A stretch of 64,000 nt of DNA, from NCBI RefSeq assembly GCF_900112525.1, contig NZ_FOMD01000002.1, positions 620,001 to 684,000 of the forward strand. The letters are read 5' to 3'. A program made the position numbers and the translations under genes. The stretch comes from Klenkia taihuensis (lineage in GTDB: Bacteria > Actinomycetota > Actinomycetes > Mycobacteriales > Geodermatophilaceae). Under the pieces are notes generated by a model. It worked only from the letters and a program-made list of their open reading frames with translations, searched no databases and was not told the origin of the DNA. Shown one piece after another: positions 50,911 to 60,297 of this stretch (position 1 is the first letter of the stretch; each line of letters begins with the position of its first letter).

Positions 50911-52000
50911 GCACCTCCCGGCGGGTCCGCCACACCAGCCCGAGGACGACGAGCTCGGTCACCGCGGCCCCCGACGCCACCCACTGGTCGGTGTAGAACA
51001 GCAGCACGTTGACCAGCGTCAGCGCCAGCAGCAGCGCGCCCTGCGCGAGCTCGACGCCGCGCCGGTCCCGGCCGCGCAGCAGGTGGGCCGCGGCGACCAG
51101 CAGCAGGACGCCGACCACGACGTCCAGGCCCACCCGGGCCAGCAGCAGCGCTGTCCCCAGACCGTCCTGGATGCCCACCCGGGCGTAGTCGTTGGCCGCG
51201 TCGGCCAGGCCGGTCGTGGTGCCGTCCAGCAGGTCCAGGCCGATGAACACCACGACGGCGAGGTCGGCGACGGCGACCACCCCCAGCAGCACCAGCGCCC
51301 CCGCGGTGACGCGGCGCAGGCGGGCGCCGGACAGGTGCCGGTTCGCCCACTCGTCGGCGCCGGTGACCAGCCGGCGCACCCGGCCGGGCTCGGTCACCCC
51401 GCCCTCCAGCGCGCCGCTGCGGGACAGCTCCAGCAGGTCGCCGGCCAGCCGGGCGATGCGCTCGTGCTCCGAGCGCGACGCCGCCTGCAGGCGGCGGTCC
51501 AGCTCCTCCCGGTCGGCCTCGGACAGGTCGCGGTCCACCACGTCGCCGAGCAGCTCCAGCGCGGCGTGCATCTCCGAGGCCGGGGAGGGGTCCCGGCGGC
51601 CGCGGACCCGCACGTAGAGCCACAGCGCCAGCACGAACACCGCGTAGGCCACCGGTGCGGCCGCCGGGAAGAAGTAGTCGTTGTCGACGGTGATGAACTT
51701 GCCGACCTCGTCGACGAACAGCCCCGCCCCGATGCCGGTGGCCCACGCCGCGGCCAGCAGCGCGGACCGGTTGGCCAGGGCGAGCGGCAGCAGCCCGCCG
51801 ACGAACAGCAGCAACCCGCCCCACACCGCGTGCGCGATGTGCAGGGTGTCCCCGCCGACGGTCGGGTAGCCGGTCAGCTCCAGGTAGAGCCGGGTGAGCA
51901 CGACCGAGCCGCCGAAGCCCAGCAGGACGACGAACAGGAAGCGGTCGGCGTCCAGCCTCCGCACGAGGTGGTCCAGCCGGCGGCGCAGTGCGGAGATCAC
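50870..52000 (-). CDS. Polytopic membrane protein, function unknown
   Basis: The 376-residue protein has about four membrane helices in the N-terminal 130 residues, including HIAHAVWGGLLLFVGGLLPLAL and the unusual VDEVGKFITVDNDYFFP. A charged helical stretch follows (about 135-205), then four further helices. No catalytic motif is recognised, but the acidic HIAHAVWG and DEVGKF segments recur in actinobacterial proteins of unknown role. Start ATG 52000 lies just inside the basic N-terminus. Confidence 0.78.
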   Translation of the reverse strand: MISALRRRLDHLVRRLDADRFLFVVLLGFGGSVVLTRLYLELTGYPTVGGDTLHIAHAVWGGLLLFVGGLLPLALANRSALLAAAWATGIGAGLFVDEVGKFITVDNDYFFPAAAPVAYAVFVLALWLYVRVRGRRDPSPASEMHAALELLGDVVDRDLSEADREELDRRLQAASRSEHERIARLAGDLLELSRSGALEGGVTEPGRVRRLVTGADEWANRHLSGARLRRVTAGALVLLGVVAVADLAVVVFIGLDLLDGTTTGLADAANDYARVGIQDGLGTALLLARVGLDVVVGVLLLVAAAHLLRGRDRRGVELAQGALLLALTLVNVLLFYTDQWVASGAAVTELVVLGLVWRTRREVLSGRDARRSSAGR

Positions 52001-52125
52001 ACCGCCACCTGCCCTGCGGGGTTCCCGATGAACCCCGGACGGTGCAAGGTAACGACACCCACCCGTCCGGGTGGGTGCCGACGGGCCGGGCTCAACGTCC
52101 GGCGCCCCCGCGACGATGGGACGAC

Positions 52126-53739
52126 GTGGACTCCGGGCCGGTGCGACCAGCGGACGGGTCGTCCCGTGCCGCCGTCGAGGCGGCCGTGGGCGGGCTCGAG
52201 GCCCTGTCGCGCTTCGACACCGACCTGGACGGCGTCGCCGCCTCCGCCGAGGGTGCCGCCACCGCCGCCCGCGAGCTGGGCCTGGTCGACCTGGCGCTGC
52301 GCGCGGACCTGGTCGGCGCCGACGTCCGCCGCCGCCGTGGCCACCTGGCCGACGCCGGCTCCACCGCGCAGGCGGTGCAGCGGTGGGCCGTCGAGCACCA
52401 GGCCCGCTTCCTGCAGGCCCGCGCGCACCACCTGATGGCCGCGGTGTTCCAGGAGCTGGGCGACCTCTCGCAGGCCCTCGAGCACGCCGTGCACTCCGTC
52501 GACCTGCTCGACGACGAGGTCCCGGTCACCGTGCGCATCGACCACCGCAAGCGGCTCGCCGACTGCCTGGGCCTGCAGGGCGACACCGGCGCGCAGGACC
52601 GCTACGCCGAGGTGCTGGTGCTCGCCGAGCGGCTCGGCGACGTCACCCGGCTCTCGCAGATCCTCAACAACAGCGCCTACACCGCCTCGCTGGCCGGGCT
52701 GCACGACACCGCGCAGGCCGCCGTCGTCCGGCTGCAGGAGCTCGCCGTGGAGCACGACCTGCCCACCGACCTGGCCACCACCGACACGATCGGCCGGGTC
52801 CTCATGGGCCTGGGCCGCCTCGACGAGGCGGAGGAGGCGTTGCGGCCCGGACTGGACCCCGACGTCCTGGCCCGCTCCCCCGACGGCGACGCCGGCGCGG
52901 ACTTCCTGCTCACCCACGCCGAGGTGCAGCGCGCCCGCGGCCGGCTGGAGGAGGCCCGCAGCTCGCTGGAGGAGTGCATCCGGCGGTGCGAGGCGCACGG
53001 GCTGACCTCCATCCGGATCCGCGCGCGCCGCGAGGAGGCCGCGCTGCACGCCGACGCCGGCGACTTCCAGGCCGCGTACGCCGAGCACGTCCGCTACGCC
53101 GACGCGGCGCTGGCCCTGCAGTCCGAGCAGCGCGACGTCCGCGCCCGCACCCTGCAGGCCATGTACGAGGCCACCGAGGCCCGCCAGCAGAGCCGCCGCT
53201 ACCGGGAGCTGTCGCTGCGCGACGCGCTGACCGGGCTGCACAACCGCCGGCACCTGGACGAGCAGCTCCCCCGCTTGCTGGCCAGTGCCTCGCCCGGCCG
53301 GCCGCTGTCGGTGGGCCTGGTCGACCTCGACCACTTCAAGCGGATCAACGACACCTGCTCGCACGAGGTCGGCGACGAGGTGCTGCGCCAGGTCGCCCGG
53401 GTGCTGGAGGCCGTCGCCTCCACCGTCGGCGAGGACGCCTTCGCCGCGCGGATGGGCGGCGAGGAGTTCCTGCTGGTCATGCCCGGCACCGGCATCGACC
53501 ACGCGACCGCGGTGCTCGAGCAGCTGCGGCACGGGATCGCGCACAAGAGGTGGGACCACCTGGTCGGCGCGCTGCCGGTCACCGTCAGCATCGGCGCGGC
53601 GGTGAGCCCCAACCCGCTGCCGCTGGACACCCCCGAGCTGCTCGGCCGGGCCGACGCGCGGCTCTACGAGGCCAAGCGCACCGGCCGCGACCGGGTGGTC
53701 GGGCCGCAGACGGCGCTCAGTCCCCGAGCGACCGGCTGA
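52126..53739 (+). CDS. TPR-repeat diguanylate cyclase
   Basis: The 537-residue soluble protein has about eight TPR-like helical repeats (residues 20-350, e.g. AHHLMAAVFQELGDLSQALEHA in part). A short coiled linker and a GGDEF domain follow, with SLRDALTGLHNRRHLDEQL, VDLDHFKRINDTCSHEVGDE and the active signature MGGEEF (Gly444-Phe448). No I-site RxxD is obvious upstream of it. It should make c-di-GMP in response to a partner bound by the TPRs. GTG 52126 is used because the extra upstream residues are atypical. Its end overlaps the IclR gene by 23 nt. Confidence 0.9.
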   Translation: MDSGPVRPADGSSRAAVEAAVGGLEALSRFDTDLDGVAASAEGAATAARELGLVDLALRADLVGADVRRRRGHLADAGSTAQAVQRWAVEHQARFLQARAHHLMAAVFQELGDLSQALEHAVHSVDLLDDEVPVTVRIDHRKRLADCLGLQGDTGAQDRYAEVLVLAERLGDVTRLSQILNNSAYTASLAGLHDTAQAAVVRLQELAVEHDLPTDLATTDTIGRVLMGLGRLDEAEEALRPGLDPDVLARSPDGDAGADFLLTHAEVQRARGRLEEARSSLEECIRRCEAHGLTSIRIRARREEAALHADAGDFQAAYAEHVRYADAALALQSEQRDVRARTLQAMYEATEARQQSRRYRELSLRDALTGLHNRRHLDEQLPRLLASASPGRPLSVGLVDLDHFKRINDTCSHEVGDEVLRQVARVLEAVASTVGEDAFAARMGGEEFLLVMPGTGIDHATAVLEQLRHGIAHKRWDHLVGALPVTVSIGAAVSPNPLPLDTPELLGRADARLYEAKRTGRDRVVGPQTALSPRATG

Positions 53740-54448
53740 TCCCCCGCGCGGCGGCCATCACGCCGTTGACGTAGGGCCGGACGACGCCCGCTGCGTCACC
53801 GCGCACCACGATCGACAGGGCCGCCACCACCGCGCCCCGCTGCCGCACGGGCGCGGCCACCGAGACGGCGTCGTCGGTGACCTGCCGGTCGCTGATCGCG
53901 TGCCCGGCACGGCGCACCTCGGCCAGCAGCCGGCGCAGCCGGGCGGGGTCGGTGACGGTCTGCCGGGTGTACCGCTCCAGCGGGCCGGCCAGCACGGCGT
54001 CCTGCACCTCGGCGGGGGCGTGCGCGAGCAGCACCAGGCCCACCCCGGTCGGGGCGAGGGCGAACCGGCCGCCGACCTGGGTGAGCACCGTGACCGCCCC
54101 GCGCGCGGCGAACCGCTCGACGAAGAGCACCTCGTGGCCCTCGCGGACGGCCAGCTGCACGTTCTCGTGGGTGACCTCGTACAGGTCCTCCATGAACGGC
54201 AGCGCCGCCTCCCGCAGGCCCAGCCCGCGCGGGGCCAGCGCGCCCAGCTCCCAGATCCGGAGCCCGACGCGGTAGCCGCCGTCCTCGTCGCGCTCCAGCC
54301 CGCCCCACGACGACAGCTCCGCGACCAGCCGGTGCGCGGTCGAGAGCGGGACGCCGGCCGCGCGGGCGATCTCGGACAGCGTCAGCCGCGGGCGGTCCCG
54401 GGTGAAGGCGTCGAGGACGGCGAGCAGCTTGGTGTTCGCCGTCCGCAT
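53717..54448 (-). CDS. IclR-family transcriptional regulator
   Basis: The 243-residue protein has an N-terminal winged helix (KLLAVLDAFTRDRPRLTLSE, IARAAGVPLSTAHRLVAEL) and an IclR effector domain (ENVQLAVREGHEVLFVERF, FALAPTGVGLVLLAHAP). It probably controls the Rieske oxygenase genes upstream, being the last gene of that unit, 2 nt after the reductase stop. The palindrome at 56828-56844 is a likely target. Confidence 0.93.
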   Translation of the reverse strand: MRTANTKLLAVLDAFTRDRPRLTLSEIARAAGVPLSTAHRLVAELSSWGGLERDEDGGYRVGLRIWELGALAPRGLGLREAALPFMEDLYEVTHENVQLAVREGHEVLFVERFAARGAVTVLTQVGGRFALAPTGVGLVLLAHAPAEVQDAVLAGPLERYTRQTVTDPARLRRLLAEVRRAGHAISDRQVTDDAVSVAAPVRQRGAVVAALSIVVRGDAAGVVRPYVNGVMAAARGISRSLGD

Positions 54449-54450
54449 GC

Positions 54451-55407
54451 CTACAACTCCAGCACGAGCCTCGGGCAGGCCGCGCGGGAGACGCAGACGA
54501 ACATGACGTCGTTGGCGGCCTGCTCGGCGGGGGTGAGCAGCGAGTCGCGGTGGTCGACCTCGCCCTCGAGCACCCCGGTCTCGCAGGTGCCGCAGGTGCC
54601 CTCCTCGCAGGAGCTGAGCACCTCGACGCCGTTGTCCCGGAGCACGGCCATGATGCTGCGGTCCGGCGGCACCGTGAGCGTCCTGCCCGACAGCGACAGC
54701 TCCACCTCGAAGGCGTCGCTGCGCACCGGGTCGCCGACGTCCTTGGGCGTGAACCGCTCCAGGTGCAGCACCTCGGGCGCGACCCGCTCCTCGACCGCCG
54801 CCAGCAGCGGCTCGGGGCCGCAGCAGTAGACCAGCGTGCCGTCGGGCAGGTCGCCGAGCACCGCGTCCAGGTCGATGAGGCCGACCTCGTCCTGCGGGTG
54901 CAGCACGTGGCCCTCCAGCTCCTCCAGGAACGCCATCGACCGGCGGCTGCGCCCGCCGTAGTGCAGCTCCGCCGGGACGCCGGCCGCCCGCGCGGCGGCC
55001 ACCATCGGCAGGATCGGGGTGATCCCGATGCCGCCGGCGACGAAGACGTACCGCGGCGCCGGCACCAGCTCGAAGTGGTTGCGCGGGCCGCGCACGCAGA
55101 CCTCGTCGCCCTCGCGCAGGTGGTCGTGCACGTGCGCGGACCCGCCGCGACCGGCGGGCTCGCGGAGCACGCCGATCCGGTACCGCGACCGGTCGGCCGG
55201 GTCCCCGCACAGCGAGTACTGCCTGGTCAGCTCCTGACCCGGCCCTGCCCCCCGATCCCCCCCGACGGTGAGCACCAGGTCGACGTGCGCGCCCGGGGTC
55301 CAGGCGGGCAGCGCGGCGCCGTCGGGGTCGGCCAGCTCGAGGACGACGACGCCCTCGGCACCGTCGCCGCGGGAGGCGACGACCAGGCGCAGCTCCTGCT
55401 CGCTCAC
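54451..55407 (-). CDS. PDR/VanB-type oxygenase reductase
   Basis: The 318-residue protein has a flavin domain (RQYSLCGDPADRSRYRIGVL), an NAD domain (VFVAGGIGITPILPMVAAA, LVYCCGPEPLL) and a C-terminal plant-type 2Fe-2S domain with SCEEGTCGTCETGVLEGEV. This is the phthalate dioxygenase reductase / VanB order. It passes electrons from NADH to the Rieske oxygenase encoded two genes upstream. GTG 55407 overlaps the small gene stop by GTGA. Confidence 0.93.
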   Translation of the reverse strand: MSEQELRLVVASRGDGAEGVVVLELADPDGAALPAWTPGAHVDLVLTVGGDRGAGPGQELTRQYSLCGDPADRSRYRIGVLREPAGRGGSAHVHDHLREGDEVCVRGPRNHFELVPAPRYVFVAGGIGITPILPMVAAARAAGVPAELHYGGRSRRSMAFLEELEGHVLHPQDEVGLIDLDAVLGDLPDGTLVYCCGPEPLLAAVEERVAPEVLHLERFTPKDVGDPVRSDAFEVELSLSGRTLTVPPDRSIMAVLRDNGVEVLSSCEEGTCGTCETGVLEGEVDHRDSLLTPAEQAANDVMFVCVSRAACPRLVLEL

Positions 55408-55682
55408 CGCAGCGGGGTCCGCGGGCCGGCCGCCTGCTCGGGGCGGAGCACCCGGTGCGGCGGGGGCACGTGGTCGACCGGCGTGCCGGCGTCGGGCTCG
55501 GTGACCTGGGCCGGGTGGTCGGGGTGGGCCAGCAGCCACTCCCACATGCCGATCGGGTCGCCCCCCTCGGCGCGCGAGCCGCACGAGCACTCCCCCAGCA
55601 GCCGGTCGCTGCCGGGCAGCCACGCCACCCGGGTGACGCGGTCGCCGTCCAGCACCCGGGTGGGGGCCACGGTGTCCCTCAC
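55404..55682 (-). CDS. Small conserved-looking protein between Rieske oxygenase and reductase
   Basis: The 92-residue product has a compact core RVAWLPGSDRLLGECSCGSR and DPIGMWEWLLAHPDHP, with a CxC pair, and a Pro-rich tail. It starts at GTG 55682 overlapping the oxygenase stop and ends overlapping the reductase start, both by GTGA. That double coupling strongly suggests it is made with, and works with, the oxygenase system. No family is recognised. Confidence 0.7.
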   Translation of the reverse strand: MRDTVAPTRVLDGDRVTRVAWLPGSDRLLGECSCGSRAEGGDPIGMWEWLLAHPDHPAQVTEPDAGTPVDHVPPPHRVLRPEQAAGPRTPLR

Positions 55683-56755
55683 CGGGACGCCAGCGTCGCC
55701 GGGGAGTCGGGGACCTGCTCGGCGCCGGCGGCGGCCTGGGCGGCGATGATCCGGCGGGCGGCGAGACCGCCGGTGTCGATGTTGATCGACAGCTCCTGGT
55801 AGCCGTCGGGCTCGCCGGCCAGCACCCGCTCGAGCGCGTCGAGGGCGACGACGTCCTGCAGCACGACGGTGCGGTTGCTCTCGCGCAGGAAGTCGCTGAC
55901 GCCCTCGTCCTCGAGCGCGAAGTCGCGGGCCACGGCCCAGAAGTCGTGCGTGGAGTGCTCGGTCTCGGGGGTGATGGCGTAGACGACCTCGACGTGGAAG
56001 CCGCCGGGGTCGCTGCCGTCCTCGTCCGGCAGCACGCCCACCGGGGCCACCCGGCTGTGCAGCAGGTACAGGCACGGCGGGTGGAACTCGATGTCCTGCC
56101 AGCGCACGATGCGGCCCTGGATGCCGGTGGACTTCGCGTAGAAGGGCGGGCAGTCGGCGTCGTCCATGTGCCGGGAGACGTAGACGACCTGGGCGTCCTC
56201 GTCGACCTCGGTGGTGATGGGGGTGTTCGCGACCTCGGGGGTCCCGATGTAGCCGCCGTGCAGGTAGGTCTCGTGGCTGAGGTCCATGAGGTTGTCGACC
56301 AGCAGGCTGGCGCGCGCGGCCAGCGGCTCCATGCCGCTCACCGTGGTGTAGCCCTCCTGGTCCAGCCACGGCGCGCGCGGGATCGGCACCGAGTCGCTGC
56401 GGTCGTCGTCACCGATGAACACCCACACGAAGCTGTCCTGCTCGACCACCGGGTAGCTCTTCAGCCGCGCGGTGCGGGGCACCCGGGTCTGGCCGGGGAC
56501 GGCGACGCACTTCCCGTCCGCGTCGTAGGTGAACCCGTGGTAGCCGCAGACGACGGTGTCGCCGACCAGGTGGGAGGGCTTCTCGGAGAGCGGGAACCGG
56601 CGGTGCACGCAGCGGTCGCTCATCGCGGTGACGGTGCCGTCCTCGCGCCGCCAGAACAGGATCGACTCACCGCAGATCGTGCGGCCGAAGACCTCGCGGC
56701 CGATCTCGCGGCCGTACGCGGCGACGTACCACTGGTTGCGGACGATCGAGGTCAT
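55679..56755 (-). CDS. Rieske non-heme iron oxygenase, VanA-like
   Basis: The 358-residue protein has a Rieske 2Fe-2S site (CVHRRFPLSEKP ... CGYHGF) and the mononuclear iron motif DNLMDLSHETYLH (D-x2-D-x-S-H-x4-H). Overall order fits vanillate O-demethylase oxygenase subunits and related aromatic-ring ether or hydroxyl-forming enzymes. Substrate is not deducible. ATG 56755 follows GGGAGGG; the longer frame to 56809 is rejected. It heads the unit oxygenase - small protein - reductase - IclR. Confidence 0.92.
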   Translation of the reverse strand: MTSIVRNQWYVAAYGREIGREVFGRTICGESILFWRREDGTVTAMSDRCVHRRFPLSEKPSHLVGDTVVCGYHGFTYDADGKCVAVPGQTRVPRTARLKSYPVVEQDSFVWVFIGDDDRSDSVPIPRAPWLDQEGYTTVSGMEPLAARASLLVDNLMDLSHETYLHGGYIGTPEVANTPITTEVDEDAQVVYVSRHMDDADCPPFYAKSTGIQGRIVRWQDIEFHPPCLYLLHSRVAPVGVLPDEDGSDPGGFHVEVVYAITPETEHSTHDFWAVARDFALEDEGVSDFLRESNRTVVLQDVVALDALERVLAGEPDGYQELSINIDTGGLAARRIIAAQAAAGAEQVPDSPATLASR

Positions 56756-56827
56756 GCGGTCCCTCCCGGGGGCGTCGGCGGTGACGCGGACCATGGTGAG
56801 CCGGGTCACCCGGCCTGCAGAACCGGA

Positions 56828-56844
56828 CTTCCACCATGCGGAAG
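56828..56844. promoter_or_regulatory. IclR-like operator palindrome
   Basis: CTTCC-ACCATGC-GGAAG is a 17-bp inverted repeat 73 nt upstream of the Rieske oxygenase start and next to the MFS stop. Its TTCC...GGAA arms resemble sites bound by IclR-family dimers. Confidence 0.5.
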
Positions 56845-56845
56845 G

Positions 56846-58000
56846 TCAGGGCCGACCGCGTCGGAGCAGGCCCGCGGCGGCCGCCAGCACCACCGCCCCG
56901 CCGGCCAGCGCGGCGGTCGCCCGCGGGCCGAGGACGTCGGAGCCCCACCCCATGAGCGGTGCGCCCAGCGGGACGCCGGCCACCAGCGCCACGGTGAACA
57001 ACCCGGTCACCGCCCCGCGCACCTCGTCGGGCACCCGCACCTGCACCAGCGCGCTGCCCTGCGAGGCCATGAACACCGACGTCGCCCCGCACAGCACCAG
57101 CGCGCCGAGGTAGACCGGGAGCGTCGGCGCCGCCCCGGAGACCGCCGCGCTCAGCCCGCACGCCACCGCGCCGGCACCGACGGCCCGGGTGGTCGGGGTG
57201 CGCCGGGCCGCCGTCGTCCACAGCGCGCCGCCGACCGCGCCCACCGCCAGGGCCAGCGCTCCCCCGCTGACCGCGACCGCGTCGCCGCCGAACGCCTCGA
57301 CCACGGTGAGCGTGGCCAGCGTCGTCAGGTTCGGCCCCACCAGCCCGCCCCAGCCGACGAACCACAGCACCAGCAGCAGCTGCGGGTCCCGGCGCAGGGC
57401 CGCCCGCGCCGAGGACCCGCCCGGCCGCACCACCCGGCCGGCGCGGCGCCCGGCCCGGGTGGCCAGCAGCGCCGCGAAGCCCGCGAACAGCGCCGCGCAG
57501 CCGGAGAACAGCGCGCCGGTGCCGCGCAGTGCGATCAGCCCGGCCCCGGCGGCCGGCCCGAGCACCCGGCCCAGCTGGGTGGTGAGGACGACGGCGCCCA
57601 CACCCCGGGGCAGCCGGGCTGCGGGCACCAGGTCGGCGACGGCGGAGGTGCGCACCGGCTGGTCCAGGGCCGCGGCGCAGCCCAGCACCCCGGCGAGCAC
57701 CAGCGAGTGCGCCAGCACGGGCGTGCCCGCCAGCACCCGCACCGCCTCGGTGACCGCGACGCCGGCCATCACCAGCTGCCCGGCCAGCAACACCGCCAGC
57801 CGCGGCACCCGGTCGGCCACCGCCCCCAGCAGCGGCGCCAGCAGCACGACCGGCACCGTCTGCAGCGCCGCGAGCACCCCGACGGTCCAGCCCGCGGCGC
57901 CGGGCACCTGCAGCAGCACCAGGGTCTGGCCCAGCCGCAGCATCCAGATGCCGGTGCCCGAGCCCAGGGTCCCCAGGACGTAGCCGCCGAACCAGCTCAC
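56846..58000 (-). CDS. MFS transporter (EntS-like)
   Basis: The 384-residue protein has twelve predicted membrane helices, with the MFS loop signature GAVADRVPRLAVLLAG between helices 2 and 3 and a related GGALWTTAARR later. It resembles EntS-type exporters more than importers. GTG 58000 overlaps the dehydratase-like gene stop by GTGA, so its substrate is probably a compound of the CaiB/dehydratase pathway. It ends next to the IclR-type palindrome. Confidence 0.87.
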   Translation of the reverse strand: MSWFGGYVLGTLGSGTGIWMLRLGQTLVLLQVPGAAGWTVGVLAALQTVPVVLLAPLLGAVADRVPRLAVLLAGQLVMAGVAVTEAVRVLAGTPVLAHSLVLAGVLGCAAALDQPVRTSAVADLVPAARLPRGVGAVVLTTQLGRVLGPAAGAGLIALRGTGALFSGCAALFAGFAALLATRAGRRAGRVVRPGGSSARAALRRDPQLLLVLWFVGWGGLVGPNLTTLATLTVVEAFGGDAVAVSGGALALAVGAVGGALWTTAARRTPTTRAVGAGAVACGLSAAVSGAAPTLPVYLGALVLCGATSVFMASQGSALVQVRVPDEVRGAVTGLFTVALVAGVPLGAPLMGWGSDVLGPRATAALAGGAVVLAAAAGLLRRGRP

Positions 58001-60297
58001 CGTCCGGCGCGGGCGCCCACCAGGCCGTCGACGAACTCCTCCAGCCGCGCCCGGGCCACCGCCCCCGCGTCGTGCGCGGTGTTGTCGAGGCCCAGCCGCA
58101 GCACCGGCACGCCGGCGTCCTCCAGCGCCCGGACGACGAACGGGTCGGCGTCGGCGATGGCCACCGCGGCGTCCACCCCGTGCCGGCGCGCCTCCTCGAC
58201 GTGCCACGGCCCGGCCCACCCGGGCATCCGCAGCTCGTCGCCCATCACCACGAACCGGCTGGCCAGCGCCCGCAGCGGGTCCTGGCCGGGTGCGCAGCGG
58301 CGCTCGTAGCCGTCGGCGGCCAGGCCCAGGTACATCGACCAGACGAAGACCGCGCCGTGGCTGGCCTCCAGGTGCTGGTAGAGGCCGGTGTCGCCCCACA
58401 TGCCGCGGCCCACCCACATCAGCCGCAGCCGCTCGTCGTCCACCACGCCCTGCCCGGCGGCGACCCGGGCGGCCAGCTCGTCGCGCAGCGCGCGGGCGGC
58501 GTCGCGCGCCCAGACGGTGCCGCGGTGCCACTGCGGGACCATCGTCGCCGGCATCGTGTCCACCACCCCGGCCGGCGCCGCGCGCGCGGCGGCCAGCAGG
58601 TCGCGGGCCTCCCGGTTCGCCACCGCCTGCTCGTTGGCCAGCTGCAGCACCTCGGCCAGCCGGTCGTGGTCCAGCCGCCGGCCGGTGACCTGCTCCAGCC
58701 CCGCGACGACGCCATCCAGCTCGGCGCGCAGCAGGTCCAGCCGGGGTGCCTCGACCGCGTCGTCCCAGTGCTCGGGCAGGTCGGCCCACCAGGTGGGCGA
58801 CAGCCGCGCCCGGGACTCCGCCGTCCGCTCCACCGGCAGGTAGCGGGCACCGGTCTCGTGCGCCCACGCGGTGTAGATCCGGTGGGTGACCGGGGTGCCC
58901 AGCGCCGCCCCCAGCACGGCCGGCCGCGGCAGCCCGCCCCACGGCGCCTCCTCGGCCAGGTGGCTGGCCAGGCCCTGCGCGCTGTAGGGCTCGACGTCGG
59001 GGGCGTACCCGCCGGCGGCGAGCGCGGCCAGGTTGCCCGCGGTCATCCGCTTGGACCCCACGATCGAGGCCCACCACTGGGTCACCACGTACGGGACGTC
59101 GAGGGCCCGCAGCAGCTCGTGCGGGTAGTCGGCCCCGACCACCGCGAACGGCTCGCCGTCCCGGGCCCGGCCGGTGACCTCGGCGAACCACTCCCGCTGG
59201 TAGGCGGTGTAGGACTCCGCGACCGTCAGCACCTTGCGCGACCGCGGCCCCGGCGGGGAGGCGGTCCGCGCACCCCCGGCGGGGCGCACCGCGGGCGCCG
59301 GGGCCGACAGCTGGGCCGCCCCGCCACGGACGACGACGACCTCGACGTCGGCGGGCGCGCGGGCGACCAGCCGGGCGGCGTCCCAGCGGGCCACCTCGTC
59401 CTCGTCGCGGGACACGTGCACGACCGCGGCGGCCGACCGCTCCCGGGCCTCGCGCAGCAGCAGGTCGACCAGCTCGTCACCGGGCCGGCCGGGGCCGGTG
59501 GCCGCCCAGCCGAGCTCGGCCCCGTCGGTGGCGTCCAGCACCACCAGGCCGCGCTCCTCCACGGCGGCGACCAGGGCGGCGTCGTCCTGCGCGCTGCCGG
59601 CCAGCACCACCCGGCGCGCGGCGGGGTCCGGGCGCGGCACCCCGGCGAAGCCGTCCTCGACCAGCGCCCGCAGCAGCTCCAGGTGCGCGGCCGGGCCGAT
59701 CGCGGCGCCGGCCTGCCGGGCGACCGCCGCGGCCCAGCCGGTGGTGCGCGGGGACGCCGAGCGCCGGTCGCGGGCCAGCTCGCCGAGCACCGCGTCCCGG
59801 GTGGCGACCAGCTCCCGGGCCGCGGCGAGCGCCCGGTCGTCGACGGCCCGGCCGGCCAGCTCGCCCAGCCAGCGCAGCACCTCGGCCTCGCGGGCGGCGC
59901 GGTAGGCCGCCGAGGCGGGGCGGTCCAGGCCCGGCGCGTCCAGGTGGGCCAACGGCGGCAGCGGCGTCCCGGTGGTCCGGCCCAGCTCGCGCAGCACGGC
60001 GAACAGACCGGCGTCGGCCGGCGTCCGGCCCGTGGTCAGGACCCCGGCGACGGTGCCGGCGCGGGCGAGCACCTGCTCGACCACCGACCGGTCGCGGGCG
60101 GTCAGCGCGACGTCGCCGGCGAGGGCGTCGAGCATCGGCGTCGGGGCGCCGGGGTCGGGCACCAGCTCGACCGGGTGCAGGCCGGCGGCCACCACCAGCG
60201 CGGCGGCGGGCACCGGGCCGGCCAGCAGCACGGCCCCCTCCGGCCCCGGCGCCCGGCGGTCGGCGTGCGCGGCGAGCAGCCGGCCGAAGGCGGTCAT
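57997..60297 (-). CDS. Fused 2-hydroxyacyl-CoA dehydratase-like protein with very few cysteines
   Basis: The 766-residue protein looks like two tandem HgdB/BcrB-type domains. The C-terminal one (about 385-766) is clearer: PFAVVGADYPHELLRALDVPYV (in part), WWASIVGSKRM, RLRLMWVGRGMWGDTGLYQHLE (in part), GPWHVEEARRHGVDAAVAIA and LRLGLDNTAHDAGAV. The family dehydrates 2-hydroxyacyl-CoA or reduces aromatic CoA esters using a 4Fe-4S cluster held by cysteines. Here only one Cys (in ERRCAPGQ) is present, so a cluster-based mechanism is doubtful. The start overlaps the CaiB stop by 1 nt (TGATG). No activator ATPase is nearby. Confidence 0.72.
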   Translation of the reverse strand: MTAFGRLLAAHADRRAPGPEGAVLLAGPVPAAALVVAAGLHPVELVPDPGAPTPMLDALAGDVALTARDRSVVEQVLARAGTVAGVLTTGRTPADAGLFAVLRELGRTTGTPLPPLAHLDAPGLDRPASAAYRAAREAEVLRWLGELAGRAVDDRALAAARELVATRDAVLGELARDRRSASPRTTGWAAAVARQAGAAIGPAAHLELLRALVEDGFAGVPRPDPAARRVVLAGSAQDDAALVAAVEERGLVVLDATDGAELGWAATGPGRPGDELVDLLLREARERSAAAVVHVSRDEDEVARWDAARLVARAPADVEVVVVRGGAAQLSAPAPAVRPAGGARTASPPGPRSRKVLTVAESYTAYQREWFAEVTGRARDGEPFAVVGADYPHELLRALDVPYVVTQWWASIVGSKRMTAGNLAALAAGGYAPDVEPYSAQGLASHLAEEAPWGGLPRPAVLGAALGTPVTHRIYTAWAHETGARYLPVERTAESRARLSPTWWADLPEHWDDAVEAPRLDLLRAELDGVVAGLEQVTGRRLDHDRLAEVLQLANEQAVANREARDLLAAARAAPAGVVDTMPATMVPQWHRGTVWARDAARALRDELAARVAAGQGVVDDERLRLMWVGRGMWGDTGLYQHLEASHGAVFVWSMYLGLAADGYERRCAPGQDPLRALASRFVVMGDELRMPGWAGPWHVEEARRHGVDAAVAIADADPFVVRALEDAGVPVLRLGLDNTAHDAGAVARARLEEFVDGLVGARAGR

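Noticed and set aside
56846-59191. Long minus-strand frame joining the MFS gene to sequence upstream
   Set aside because: The part beyond GTG 58000 is a shadow of the dehydratase-like gene. The GTGA overlap at 57997-58000 marks the true start of the transporter.
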